DNA from: Purshia tridentata
Taxonomy: Eukaryota; Streptophyta; Magnoliopsida; Rosales; Rosaceae
Assembly (NCBI GenBank): GCA_003254885.1
Contig: QANT01003821.1
Span: 1-37,984 of the forward strand
Reading direction: 5' to 3'
DNA: 37,984 nucleotides
The notes under the pieces were generated by a model. That model was not told the origin of the DNA and did not search any database. It saw only the letters and a list, made by a program, of their open reading frames with translations. The position numbers and the translations under genes were made by a program. Positions within the stretch are counted from its first letter, which is position 1, and each line of letters begins with the position of its first letter. Below, piece after piece: positions 1 through 10,308 of the stretch.

Positions 1-772
1 ATTATCGTATAAATTTGAATTAAATATAATAAGTACTGGATATAAATGAAGTCCAGGTTTTGAAGGAGCAAAGGGATGTTGTTGAGTCATCCTCCTGTTG
101 CAGCCCAGGATTTAATTTCATACTTTAAACACAATGTATTTGATTTATATGTTTTTTTTTTTTAAATTTATTAAAAAGGTCAAAATGGCCTTTATACAAA
201 ATGTAGTAAATGAATAATGACATGGAAATTTTAAGTTATTGTGGCACCCTAGCATTGCCCTATTTATTTATAGTCATTAATTAGAACAAATGAAAGTAAA
301 ATCTTCAACTACAAAATAAGGTATAGTTAAAATCATTTTACTAAAAAATTTCTAATTCTTAATTCACTTATGTTGTATTATATGTATATCTATTAATACT
401 ATATTCTAAGAAACATAAATCTGTCATCCACCTTTGTTATAACTTGATGATTAGTAATACCATATAACAGTGTTATAATCACATAAAAATTCAATTGTAG
501 ATGTGGCATAAGTTTATAAATTATTTGTCTTATTAACTCTTACGTAGTATATTATTTAATTTCGGACAGAAAGGACGAAGGTTGAATTGGGTTGCTGTAA
601 GTCATGAAATACCTACAGTAAAAGAGGAAAGCAAATTGCGTACAAGTACAGTGTAGACAGATAGAGATGAGTGAAAAGGTTGAAAGTTTTGGGAGTTAAG
701 AAGCCGTAATTCATCTCTCACCATACTCCCCTATATGAAATTTAAAACATGAGGATGGAGAGATGTCATTGC

Positions 773-774
<2 letters not shown>
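1..774. other. AT-rich intergenic DNA, no gene seen
   Basis: This stretch is upstream of the homeodomain gene. It has no reading frame resembling a protein family and no RNA gene that I could recognise. It is AT-rich with short homopolymer runs, for example T at about 152-163. Its last 100-200 bases may hold promoter elements of the downstream gene, but I can assign none with confidence. Confidence 0.6.

Positions 775-821
<47 letters not shown>
775..821. repeat. (CT)n microsatellite, about 23 units
   Basis: An uninterrupted CT dinucleotide run lies just upstream of, or within, the start of the transcribed region of the homeodomain gene. Further CT-rich tracts (960-980, 1015-1031) and a GA tract (about 1236-1252) follow. 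Pyrimidine-rich tracts like these are common around plant transcription starts and can bind GAGA-binding (BBR/BPC) proteins. The length is likely to vary between individuals. Confidence 0.9.
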
Positions 822-823
<2 letters not shown>

Positions 824-838
824 GCTAGCTGCTTGTTG

Positions 839-869
839 GCATTTACACCTCTCGTCCCTCCATAAATGC
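839..869. promoter_or_regulatory. Inverted pair of L1-box-like sites
   Basis: GCATTTA at 839-845 and TAAATGC at 863-869 face each other across 17 bases. The L1 box bound by class IV HD-Zip proteins is TAAATGYA, and their symmetric site contains GCATTAAATGC. Each half here matches the first seven of the eight L1-box bases and differs at the last (C or T in place of A). The position just downstream of the CT run and about 1.45 kb before the start codon fits a promoter or early leader. Autoregulation by ATML1/PDF2 through L1 boxes is known in Arabidopsis; use of these particular sites is inference. Confidence 0.4.
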
Positions 870-1554
870 TATTGCACCCTCTCAATACGCTCTGCAATAA
901 CTCCTCCCTCTATCAAATCCTCCCCACCTGTTCCTCTTTTCTTCTCCCCTTCCCTAAACTCTCTCTCTCTCTCTTGACTATTATTCTATCTCCTCTTTTG
1001 TCTCGTCCGTTTCATTCTCTCTCTCTCTCTCTTCTTCATCACCGCATTGATCTTCTTAAACCCTTTTGTGCAAAACACTACAAACAACTCCTCCTACTCA
1101 GAAAGAACTTGGGAACAGATCTGATCTGACCTCTCTCGCTCTCACTGTCTAGCCTGTAAGCCTCAAAGGCCACCATTTCCTCCTAAGCTTTTCTTTTTGT
1201 AACAATTTTTTCGTTATTTCATCAGTCGCAGAGAGGGAGAGAGAGAGAGAGAGGGTGGTGTTGGACGTTATAATCTTTGTTGAGTGTGTTTGGAAAGTCA
1301 ATTGAGTTTAGCACGTAAGAACAAAAAGTGATTAGACTTTTTGAAGGCCCAAAAGCAAAACCCGTTGTCCTCTCTGCCCTGCTGTTACTTGTAACAATCT
1401 TATTAGCCTTGCTTTGCTTTGCTAGCTAGCTAAGACAGTACTATTGCCAGAGAATCTCTATTAAAAACCAACCCCACAAAGCAAAGAGTCAAACACCATA
1501 ACCCACACCATCCACACCCACCACAGCCTCATCATATTCAGAGAAACGGAGAGA

Positions 1555-1584
1555 ATGGATGTTGACTTTCTAGGGTTTCTTTGA
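1555..1584 (+). CDS. Nine-residue upstream ORF
   Basis: ATG at 1555 opens a nine-codon frame ending in TGA at 1582-1584, in the first leader exon of the homeodomain gene. It ends 12 bases before the ATG of the longer upstream ORF at 1597. I see no similarity to a known peptide. If translated, it would mainly act by limiting scanning to downstream starts. Confidence 0.25.
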   Translation: MDVDFLGFL

Positions 1585-1596
1585 GATCAGTCAAAA

Positions 1597-1704
1597 ATGG
1601 CATATATAGCCGGAAAAATGCTTCCGGCAAGTGATAAGTACAGGACCACACTTTCGTTTAAAGGAATAAAGTGGTTGTCGTATTTCAGTCATCTCCTCGG
1701 CTAA
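1597..1704 (+). CDS. Upstream ORF encoding a 35-residue peptide in the HD-ZIP IV leader
   Basis: ATG at 1597 lies in a strong plant start context (A at -3, G at +4) and opens a 35-codon frame closed by TAA at 1702-1704, seven bases before the end of the exon at 1711. The peptide begins MAYIAGKML, is basic, and ends with a short hydrophobic stretch (KWLSYFSHLLG). It lies wholly in the first leader exon and does not overlap the main coding sequence. I do not recognise it as a described conserved uORF peptide. Its size, start context and fit within one exon make it a candidate translational regulator, but coding status cannot be shown from one genome. Confidence 0.35.
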   Translation: MAYIAGKMLPASDKYRTTLSFKGIKWLSYFSHLLG

Positions 1705-2314
1705 TCTTCAGGTCAGTTCAATTTTCTTTTGGTTAATTAATAACTTTGAGTACTTGGGTATCTCTATATATATATATATATATTTATTTATTTATTTCTT
1801 TGTAAGTGTATTTAGTAGTACCAATTAAACTTTCATTCTGGGGAAGAATTAGATTAGTAGTTTTGTGTAAGGCATGAATTTCAAGTAAAATCCTTCTCGG
1901 TTGAAACGCTTAATCTCTCTCTCTCTCTAGAGAGACTACTGGTGTAGATATGTATGGTATATACATGGTTTACAGCTTTATCTTGTACATTTATTTCAAC
2001 TTCCACAGTGGAATACAGATCACTTGCCCTCTAAACTTATCTACCATTTATTATCCTCCGTTTTTAGCTTCTCTCTATTTCTTATTATTTTCTCCCATGT
2101 TCTTTTTTTTCTCTTTTTTCTTTTTTCTTTTCTTTTTGTAGATTAAAATTTTGTTTCTTGGTCTGAGTTCTTTAAAATATTTATTTTAGTGTACTTTCTT
2201 TGTATATATGATTGACCCATATTTATTTTTGATTGGCAGATTGGAAAAACAAGTACAAAGACAAAGAAATATATATTCCTAAATTTTAGGGATTTGGAGA
2301 TAGACAGAGAAATT

Positions 2315-5300
2315 ATGTTTCAGCCCAGCATGTTCGAGAACCACCATCCTCTGCTAGATATGAGCACCACCCACAAGACCTCTGATAGTGAAGTTATGGG
2401 AATTAAGAGCCGAGGAGGAGGAATCGACGACGATTTCGAGACCAAATCGGGCACCGAAACCACGGAAGCTCCGTCCGGAGATGACCAGGATCCCACCCAA
2501 CGCCCCAAAAGAAAACGCTACCACCGCCACACCCAGCACCAAATCCAGGAAATGGAAGCGTAAGAGAAAAGACAATAACATTCTTTCTTCTTTTTTTTGT
2601 TTTTTGTTTAATTCTTTTTAGGGTTTTTGAAGTAGTAGTTAGCTTCATTTCATTTCATTTGTGATGATGATCAGATTCTTCAAGGAGTGCCCTCACCCAG
2701 ATGACAAGCAAAGGAAGGAGCTGAGCCGTGAGCTAGGGTTAGAGCCTTTGCAAGTCAAATTCTGGTTCCAAAATAAGCGCACGCAAATGAAGGTAACGCC
2801 CACACCCACATAACAAGATTACATATATATATATATATATATGCCCAAACCCCAATAAATTCATTCACGCGCTCTAATTTATATACATACGTTTCCAGTT
2901 TACACACATTTAAATACTTTCAAATTAATGCATGACGAGCTAGCTACTAGCTATATTATCTTTGACATTGAAGTAATTAAGTGTTTTTGTTCAACCTATA
3001 TACACATTAAGCTTGAATAACTTGTCCTTACATGTAACGTCTTTGGGGTTTACTTTGTTTATCAATTTTCTCATGGAATTATATATATTCCTAGGCCCAA
3101 CATGAACGACATGAGAACTCAATTTTGAAAGCTGAGAATGACAAGCTCCGCGCTGAGAACAATCGATACAAGGAAGCCCTCGGCAATGCCACATGCCCCA
3201 ACTGCGGAGGCCCAGCTGCTCTTGGCGAGATGTCGTTTGATGAGCAACACTTGAGGATTGAAAATGCTCGTTTACGTGAAGAGGTATGCTGTCATCATTA
3301 GAAAACGAGAAAAACTTTAGTGGGACTATCGTATATGCTCATTGTATCTTTTTACGTGATAAAATGATACACATACAAAACATATATGACGGGTTAATGA
3401 AAGTTTTTCTTTTAGAAAACGCAGAATACATATTTAAATTTTCAAATGGCTTATTCGTTGCTGGCCTCCAGATTGATAGGATATCCTCAATTGCCGCCAA
3501 ATACGTAGGGAAGCCTTTGTCCACCCCGTTTTCTCACCTTTCGACTCACGTGCCTTCCCGCTCTCTTGATCTTGGGGTCGGGAATTTTGGGGCTCAATCG
3601 GGTTTCGTGGGAGAAATGTATGGATCCGGTGACCTTCTCAGGTCAGTTACAGTGCCCACCGAGGCGGATAAGCCGATGATTGTCGAGCTAGCAGTGGCGG
3701 CCATGGAAGAACTAATTAGAATGGCTCAGGCTGGAGATCCCTTATGGGTTCCTGGTGACAACAACTCAACTCATGAGATTCTAAATGAAGATGAATACTT
3801 GAGGACGTTTCCAAGGGGAATTGGGCCTAAACCATTGGGATTGAAGTCTGAATCTTCAAGAGAATCAGCTCTGGTCATCATGAATCATGTTAGCCTTGTG
3901 GAGATTCTCATGGATGTGGTAATACAAGTTTAAATTTGTATAAATGACTATTATTTGAATATATATATACATTGAACTATGTCTATAGCTAGCTACTTAA
4001 ACTTGTCATGTGTAATATTTCAGAACCAATGGTCTACTGTGTTTTGTGGCATTGTTTCAAGAGCAATGACCCTTGATATCCTATCAACTGGAGTAGCTGG
4101 GAACTACAATGGAGCCTTGCAAGTGGTACGTAAACACAAATTAATTAGAATTTGGGTTCAATGGTATCCTTTTTTATTTCTGTTAATTTTCGTCGATCAA
4201 TAGCATTATGGATGAAATGAGGAAGAAAATTCTCGAAAACAGTTTTTGAGTGGGATACCAGACGCAACCGAGTGAAATTAATCTTAGTCTAACATGTACA
4301 ACATGATTTTTCAATTATAGATGACAGCTGAGTTTCAAGTGCCGTCACCACTGGTTCCGACGCGAGAGAATTACTTTGTAAGGTACTGTAAGCAGCATTC
4401 TGATGGGATTTGGGCAGTGGTCGATGTTTCCTTGGATAACTTACGCCCAAATCCAATTTCAAGAAATCGAAGAAGGCCATCCGGCTGCTTAATCCAAGAA
4501 TTGCCAAATGGTTACTCAAAGGTAATTAATTTTTCTCACTTTTCTAACTAAGTTGATTATTTTCTCTCAACTAATTAATTAAATAAAATGTTATATAGGT
4601 TATATGGGTTGAACATGTAGAAGTGGATGATAGAGCTGTTCACAACATATACAGACCCCTAGTGAACTCTGGTCTTGCCTTTGGAGCCAAGCGTTGGGTG
4701 GCTACACTTGATAGACAGTGCGAACGTCTTGCAAGTTCAATGGCCAGTAATATACCTGCTGGAGATCTATGTGGTAATTAAACAATGATCCCTTTGGTAA
4801 CATGATAATTTTCATAATTAATTGGTCAAATTAATGAGTATTAATTCTTATACATCTAATTACAGTGATAACTAGTCCCGAGGGGAGGAAAAGTATGCTG
4901 AAGCTGGCCCAGAGAATGGTGATGAGCTTCTGTACTGGCGTTGGTGCTTCTACCGCGCATGCGTGGACGACATTATCAGCAACGGGCTCTGATGATGTGA
5001 GGGTCATGACCAGGAAAAGCATGGACGATCCTGGCAGGCCTCCTGGAATTGTTCTTAGTGCTGCAACTTCCTTCTGGATTCCAGTTCCTCCCAAGAGGGT
5101 TTTCGATTTCCTTCGTGATGAGAACTCCCGGAGTGAGGTACATATATGATCGAGTACTCAACTCCAAATAATGTATACAACTTCAATATCAAACATAGAA
5201 AATATATATGAATCAGAATTTAGGCATTGTTAATAAATATAAACATTTAATTTGTGGCATTGTTTATTTTCAGTGGGACATTCTTTCAAATGGTGGGCTA

Positions 5301-5840
5301 GTGCAAGAGATGGCACACATAGCCAATGGTCGTGATCCAGGAAACTGTGTCTCCTTGCTGCGCGTAAATGTAACTCCATCTTCACACTATATATATAATA
5401 TTGTCTTTAAAAAACTATATATACATAATAATTAATGTAGAAAATACGATGGTCTTAATTTGTAGAGTGCAAATTCGAGCCAAAGCAATATGCTGATACT
5501 GCAGGAGAGCTGCACAGACTCAACAGGGTCGTACGTGATTTATGCTCCAGTTGACATTGTGGCCATGAACGTTGTGTTAAGTGGGGGTGACCCAGATTAT
5601 GTAGCACTTCTGCCCTCAGGTTTTGCGATCCTACCCGATGCGCCACCTGCCGGAGGATCATCAGGAGGAATTCTTGATGTTGGGTCTGGTGGCTCTCTAC
5701 TCACCGTAGCGTTTCAGATCTTGGTTGATTCGGTTCCCACTGCCAAACTCTCTCTTGGATCTGTGGCTACGGTTAACAATCTAATCAAGTGCACGGTGGA
5801 GCGGATTAGAGCTGCGGTCACATGTGATCCGAACCCATGA
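2315..5840 (+). CDS. PDF2: Class IV homeodomain-leucine zipper START protein (PDF2/ATML1 type)
   Basis: Nuclear transcription factor of the HD-ZIP IV family, which specifies shoot epidermis (L1) identity by binding L1 boxes. Ten coding exons join in frame: 2315-2559, 2675-2792, 3095-3283, 3472-3918, 4024-4125, 4321-4521, 4599-4773, 4866-5137, 5274-5369 and 5466-5840. They give 739 residues, against about 743 for Arabidopsis PDF2. The homeodomain spans about 64-123 with the WFQNKR recognition-helix motif. The zipper-loop-zipper follows, with a CPNC motif at 155-158. A START domain lies at about 250-485, and the HD-SAD C-terminal region runs to the end. The N-terminus [11 protein letters not shown] and the acidic stretch before the homeodomain match the PDF2/ATML1 clade. 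All junctions are GT-AG and every domain is intact. The ATG at 2315 is chosen because it begins this conserved N-terminus. PDF2 is preferred over ATML1 because of the neighbouring PCFS4-like gene, but the two are close paralogues. Confidence 0.95.
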
Positions 5841-6288
5841 TCATATATCTAAAAACCCATATATATATATATATATTATGGTGAGCTCACTATTTATTAG
5901 CTTAATTACTTGAATGATTAAAATAGAAAACGATTTTCACAATATTATGTCCATTTTCACTTATTTCTCTTATTTATATATATATATATATATATATTGT
6001 TCAATTTACAAAATTAAGGTGTGAAAACCGTAATCCATTAAAATTACTTGAATATTGACCTAAACTTGGTTTTTTATTTTTTTCTAATTATCTTGTATGT
6101 TTTCGATCAATGCAGTGGAAGAGGAAAGAGGTAGAGGTAGAGGAAAGCAAGAAGGTGGTTTATTGAGAAGTTGAGAACAAGGGGAAGAAGTCAAGAACGC
6201 ACCTTAAAATATCCTTGTGTGGTGGTGTTTTGTTGATGATGCAGAGAAGCAAAAAAGCAAGTCACCACCCAACAAGGGTAGTGGGTTC

Positions 6289-6304
6289 GGGTATTGACTT
6301 ACCC
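6289..6304 (+). promoter_or_regulatory. Small hairpin in the candidate 3'UTR exon
   Basis: GGGTA at 6289-6293 pairs with TACCC at 6300-6304 around a six-base loop. It lies in the GC-balanced part of the probable spliced 3'UTR. Maize HD-ZIP IV genes are reported to share conserved 19- and 21-nt motifs in their 3'UTRs. I cannot recall those sequences, so identity with this site is only a suggestion. Confidence 0.25.
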
Positions 6305-6428
6305 TAAGCAAATCAAGATGAAAGTAATTAAACTCGATCAGGCGTATGTACCTTGTTAACTTTTAATTATAATGTTAGAATAACTCTATGTTCACTGCCC
6401 TAGTACTACTGTTTTGTCGTAGGATTAA

Positions 6429-6455
6429 TTAGGGTTAGGGTTAGGATTAGGGTTT
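6429..6455 (+). repeat. Short interstitial telomere-like tract
   Basis: Four consecutive degenerate units are present: TTAGGG twice, then TTAGGA, then TTAGGGTTTA. The unit is mostly the six-base form, not the usual plant TTTAGGG, so this is probably a short local repeat rather than a relic of a chromosome end. Confidence 0.5.
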
Positions 6456-6560
6456 ACTATAGGTTGGTAATTTTATAACTGTCTAAGCCCTCCTAGTTTC
6501 CTTCTAGCTAGTACTTGTCTGTGTTTAAAAGAGGTGTTAGTTGGACTTCTGAAATCACAT

Positions 6561-7143
6561 TAACAATTAATGGTTTCAACTTTCAAGTGTTTTTAGCTTT
6601 CAGAATGATGTTTTTTATTATTTTATGAGATAATTATGATATTGAAAATGAATTATATTTAAAGAGGAGGAATTGAAACAGATGGTCATCATATTACTAA
6701 CATTTTCGAACCATGCATATGGTTGCCAACTCCAGACTCCCGTTTACTTGAAGCCTCAAGCCCGATGAATTAATTAATAAATTAATTACTTGAACATACA
6801 ATAAATATTCTCAAACTCAGCCATTGCTGCACAAAGTATGATTTGAACTATATATAGCCGCTTGAAGTATTCTACAAATAATTTTATTTGTAGTATTCTA
6901 CCTGCAGCGTAGTCAAATTTATGACGCCTATATGTGTTAGCTAGAGTGTATACGTAATATATTAAGGAATTGGTAGATTTTAGATTCAAATTTTATCTTT
7001 TGACTTTCTCAGTTTTGTATGTAAATCTAAAAATGTGTGAACAAGAGAAAATACCATGATGGTGAATGCCAAAGATTCATCCAAACTAAAGGTAAAAATT
7101 TTAGGTTGTCCTTCCAAGTTTTTGGTGATCGAATCATAAGAAT
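6561..7143. other. Intergenic DNA, nothing recognised
   Basis: AT-rich sequence with no plausible coding frame, RNA gene or clear repeat. Short frames on the minus strand here lack any family resemblance. Confidence 0.6.
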
Positions 7144-7340
7144 AGAGCTCTAAATCGGCTCGATACATCTCGAGTTTGATTTGGGCTTGATTCGTTTAAG
7201 TTCGGCTCGTAAAAGTAACAAGTCAAGCTGAGATTCACTCATTTATGAAACAAGTCAAGCTTGAGCTTTGATATATTCAGCTCGAAGAGTTCGTGAACAG
7301 CTCGTATTTAATTACTAGACAACTTGTGAATCAAGTACGG
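7144..7340 (-). mobile_element. Fragment of a dispersed repeat related to 37600-37984
   Basis: The segment is rich in GCTCG/CGAGC and CAAGCTTGAGC-like words. Its reverse complement aligns with the repeat at the right end of the window: both share a TTG-TTCAC start, a GTCTxGTAATTA block, a GAATATAT-AAAG block, and then CAAGCTTGxCTTGTTTCATAAA. This indicates two copies of one transposon-derived family in opposite orientation about 30 kb apart. It encodes no protein, and no target-site duplication was identified. A hAT-type MITE is possible from the AGGGGTGTAAACGAGC-type end seen at the other copy. Confidence 0.55.
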
Positions 7341-7419
7341 TTTGTTCTTTAGAATTATAAAGTTAGATCTTTTAGGGAGGCGATTTTCATACTTCCATTT
7401 TCTCCATTTGCGTTCATTC

Positions 7420-7450
<31 letters not shown>

Positions 7451-9131
7451 AAAATATTTTATATTTATACTTCCAAATCTTCATGCTCTCTTAATTCATT
7501 TAGATTTTCCGGATTCGTTCACTTTCTATTTTGCTCTATATAATTTTCCAAATCTCTATAACTCAGATAAATCATTTTCTTTCTATAAGAAATTTACATC
7601 CCTAGTTTTATATATTTATTAAATTTCATTGATGATCTCTACAAAGTACTTCTATTATACTTGATTCTTCGTTCCTACCTCGGTAATATTTCAAGGAACA
7701 TAGGCAAATTTATAATTATATAGTAGTTGGTCTGCAAGTACTGAAATCGCATAACTACCACCTCGATTTTAATGAGCACGCTAGGCATCAAATTAAGACC
7801 AAATTTATGGTTTTAACCAAATGGTTGTTGAAATCATTGAATGTATATAGCAGAAATTTCCAGGGTCCCCCCTTAGAAATTTGAAATAGATACTGGTGCT
7901 AATTGCTACCCTGACTGTGGCTGTTGTACTATTACTACTATCTCACTTATATTCAGCACCTGCGTACCTGTAAGGGAATATGCATTACCAACTGAACAAA
8001 CCTGCAAGCTTTATATTTAATTTATCTGATCGATTTCAGCTGTCTCCTTGTCCATAAAACCTTTCAATTAATTCTTTATATATATACAAATAATATCATG
8101 TACATATCATGTATATGCTAATTCCCAAAAGAAGTTGCAGATTCAGGCAATCGGCTATTATCTAGGAATTAAGTTTTAACTTTCTAATTTTGGACCATAC
8201 ATCTTAAAATATTAATAAATTGGATGAAAAATAAGAATAGTAATAGTCAATTGAATGCTTGTGGCAGCATCGATCATCCGATAGACCTAAGAATAATTTT
8301 TTTGTATATATATATATGAACAATCGATCAAGTGGACTCTATAGTTTAATTTAATATGTAGTAATATTAGTACTATTAGATTTGATATCATGGTATTATA
8401 ATACGCCAAATATTTAGGAAAAGGCATTTGTACATAATGAAGACTACATGCAATATGCATCGCATCAATTTGAGATGAATTTTATAGGGTTTTTAATATT
8501 TCCCATAAATGTATGAAGTTCCCTTTTCTTTTCATGCGAATGTGTAAAGTTCTTAAATAAATCATATTTTCCTCAATCTATTAATTATAAACTTTTTATT
8601 TCAGTATAAATTATTTTCAAATTTTGTCAACAAAATAAAGATGCTATTATAAGTTATTTTAGCCAAGTTATCTATAAACGAACTCATTTTGTGCCTACCT
8701 ATAGGCCGGGTTAGGGCACTAGGGCGCCATTTGCACTAGTACTATAGATAGATATATAGACACCATGATGCAGGAGCATAGAGAGCTAATCAAGATTACT
8801 CAAGCCACAAGTTATCTCAAAAATTACTTCCAAAATAATCAGCGCAAATCCTTTTCATTAATTATGATTTCTTTCTTAATTATTATTTAATTTAATATCA
8901 AATATTTTATATTATATTTTCTATTATATTTTCTATATTATTTTCCTTTGACCGTAAGCAACTTTACACTATTTAATTAATTTATGTCTTGTTAACATTA
9001 GGGAAATTTATGTGAATTTTAATAAAATCATAGAAAAAGTAGCATGTATTTGCTACACCAAATTGTGAGTTTGCTTATTCTTTTCTGGTATTGATTGTGT
9101 TGTAAGCTTTTCTTCTTCTTCTTCTGGGCAG
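7341..9131. other. Intergenic DNA with an (ATT)n microsatellite
   Basis: AT-rich sequence without a recognisable gene. A run of about nine ATT units lies at 7424-7451. Several (AT)n tracts are present, for example near 8307-8318. The (TTC)n tract at about 9112-9125 directly precedes an acceptor-like CAG at 9129-9131. Confidence 0.6.
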
Positions 9132-9215
9132 GCCGGAGCATCGAATGAGAGACCCAAGCTTAAGCAGATCACTAAGAGGCCAGAGTACCTTGTTTACTAC
9201 GTACTACCAGACTAA
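9132..9215 (+). other. Exon-like segment, 27 codons plus stop, unassigned
   Basis: A pyrimidine-rich tract ending in CAG at 9131 is followed by an open frame beginning AGASNERPKLKQ and ending in TAA at 9213-9215. It has the look of a terminal exon: a polypyrimidine tract, an acceptor, then a GC-richer open segment. No upstream exon could be joined to it and I do not recognise the peptide. It may be a relic exon or chance. The similar tract at about 10096-10130 has no such CAG. Confidence 0.15.
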
Positions 9216-10158
9216 TTAATATGTTTAGTCTATTTTTATTTTCATTATATTTTATTTAGTTATTTGGGCGGATTATTTGGTATTCCTGTTTTGTTAGTAG
9301 TTTCCTTTCCTTAATTTTAAGGAATATTCTAAGGTTAACACCCTATTTTTGTGAACGATGTTTAAGGAGTCTTGTGATTTATTTATCCTAGAGCTACAGT
9401 AGATGTCTCTAGATAACCTTCTGCTTTCATCACACCAACTAGATATATATGCAACCAATGAAATGCCTAAATGGCCGTATACTGTCAACTTTGCACAGAT
9501 TACAAAGATATAGCATTGACTCTGTGAGTCTGTACCACCCAACAAAATTAAATAATTCTGACCCAGAAACATATATAAAATAAGAAAAAATCAAATTACA
9601 TATTCATTTTCATGCACATATATATATGGTTTATGATAAGCTATGGTTCTTATACAAACAAATTCTTATAGTTGTGTGTATTGCATGTTTTGTACAAATT
9701 AAGCATAATATAAAGAGATTATTGCGTGCATACTGCACCAACAGTGTTAATTAAATACGACTGTTGTGAAATGCAGAGACCATTTATTTGGCACTAAAAC
9801 TGGCTTCCAGAAAGTTATTACGACATGTCGGAGGAAAAGAACAGTATTGTTCTAGCTTTAATTAACGAGAGATATATCGACCAAAGAAAATTAAAATCGT
9901 ACTTGTGCGTGCACCTTATAATAAAGTGTCAATTTATATCATATGCTGAGAGGACGTACGAGATCGAGGAGCAGTGAATGATATATTGATATGAACAGAG
10001 AAAGAGCCAATTAGGTAAGCATGTATTTGAGCATCGGGAGATAGATTTTAACAGCTGAAGCTTTTACTGGTACGTACCCACTAAATTATTGTATGTAAGC
10101 TTTTCTTCTTCTTCTTCTTCTTCTTCTGGGATTCTTTGTTTTTTTCTTTGGGTTATTT
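9216..10158. other. Intergenic DNA with a (TTC)n tract
   Basis: No gene is recognised. A (TTC)n run at about 10101-10127, with the leading word GTAAGCTTTTC, repeats the arrangement seen at about 9102-9126, which suggests a duplicated short segment. Confidence 0.6.
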
Positions 10159-10262
10159 AATTTCTTGTATGTGTAATTGTACGGCAGGTTAGGTTTGTTC
10201 AGGTGCTTTTAATTTCTTGTATGTGTAATTGTACTGCAGGTTAGGTTAATTTGTTTAGGTGC
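10159..10262 (+). repeat. Two-copy tandem repeat, 52-bp period
   Basis: A unit beginning AATTTCTTGTATGTGTAATT occurs at 10159 and again at 10211, followed in both cases by GTAC-GCAGGTTAGGTT and an AGGTGCTTTT end. The copies differ by a few substitutions and a small insertion, so the duplication is fairly recent. It is non-coding. Confidence 0.85.
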
Positions 10263-10308
10263 TTTTTTACTGGCTGAGAAGTACGTACTGGTGGAGAAGG
10301 ACTTCTTG

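Larger units (their letters stand above)
870..2314 (+). other. 5' leader of the HD-ZIP IV gene, with a probable leader intron (1712-2239)
   Basis: The stretch is CT/GA-rich and lacks a family-like coding frame, as expected for a long leader. A good donor (CAG|GTCAGT) at 1711/1712 and an acceptor (TTGGCAG|ATTGG) at 2239/2240 define a probable 528-bp leader intron; HD-ZIP IV genes commonly carry a leader intron. The second leader exon, 2240-2314, contains no ATG, so the main start at 2315 is the first ATG after splicing in that exon. The first leader exon contains several upstream ATGs (866, 1555, 1597). The transcription start is not visible, so which of them are transcribed is uncertain. Confidence 0.55.
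5841..6560 (+). other. 3'UTR of the HD-ZIP IV gene with a probable intron (5881-6115)
   Basis: After the stop codon a strong donor (TATG|GTGAGC) at 5880/5881 pairs with an acceptor (CAATGCAG|TGGAAG) at 6115/6116. The removed sequence is AT-rich with (AT)n runs, while the sequence after 6116 is purine-rich and more GC-balanced, as expected of an exon. The junction would be 40 bases after the stop, just inside the roughly 50-base limit at which nonsense-mediated decay is normally triggered. The 3' end is not defined; 6560 is an estimate. Confidence 0.45.

Noticed and set aside
866..1129. 87-codon plus-strand frame
   Set aside because: It is made largely of CT-repeat translation (Leu/Ser-rich) in a leader or promoter region. 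At most it is an upstream ORF, and there is no family resemblance.
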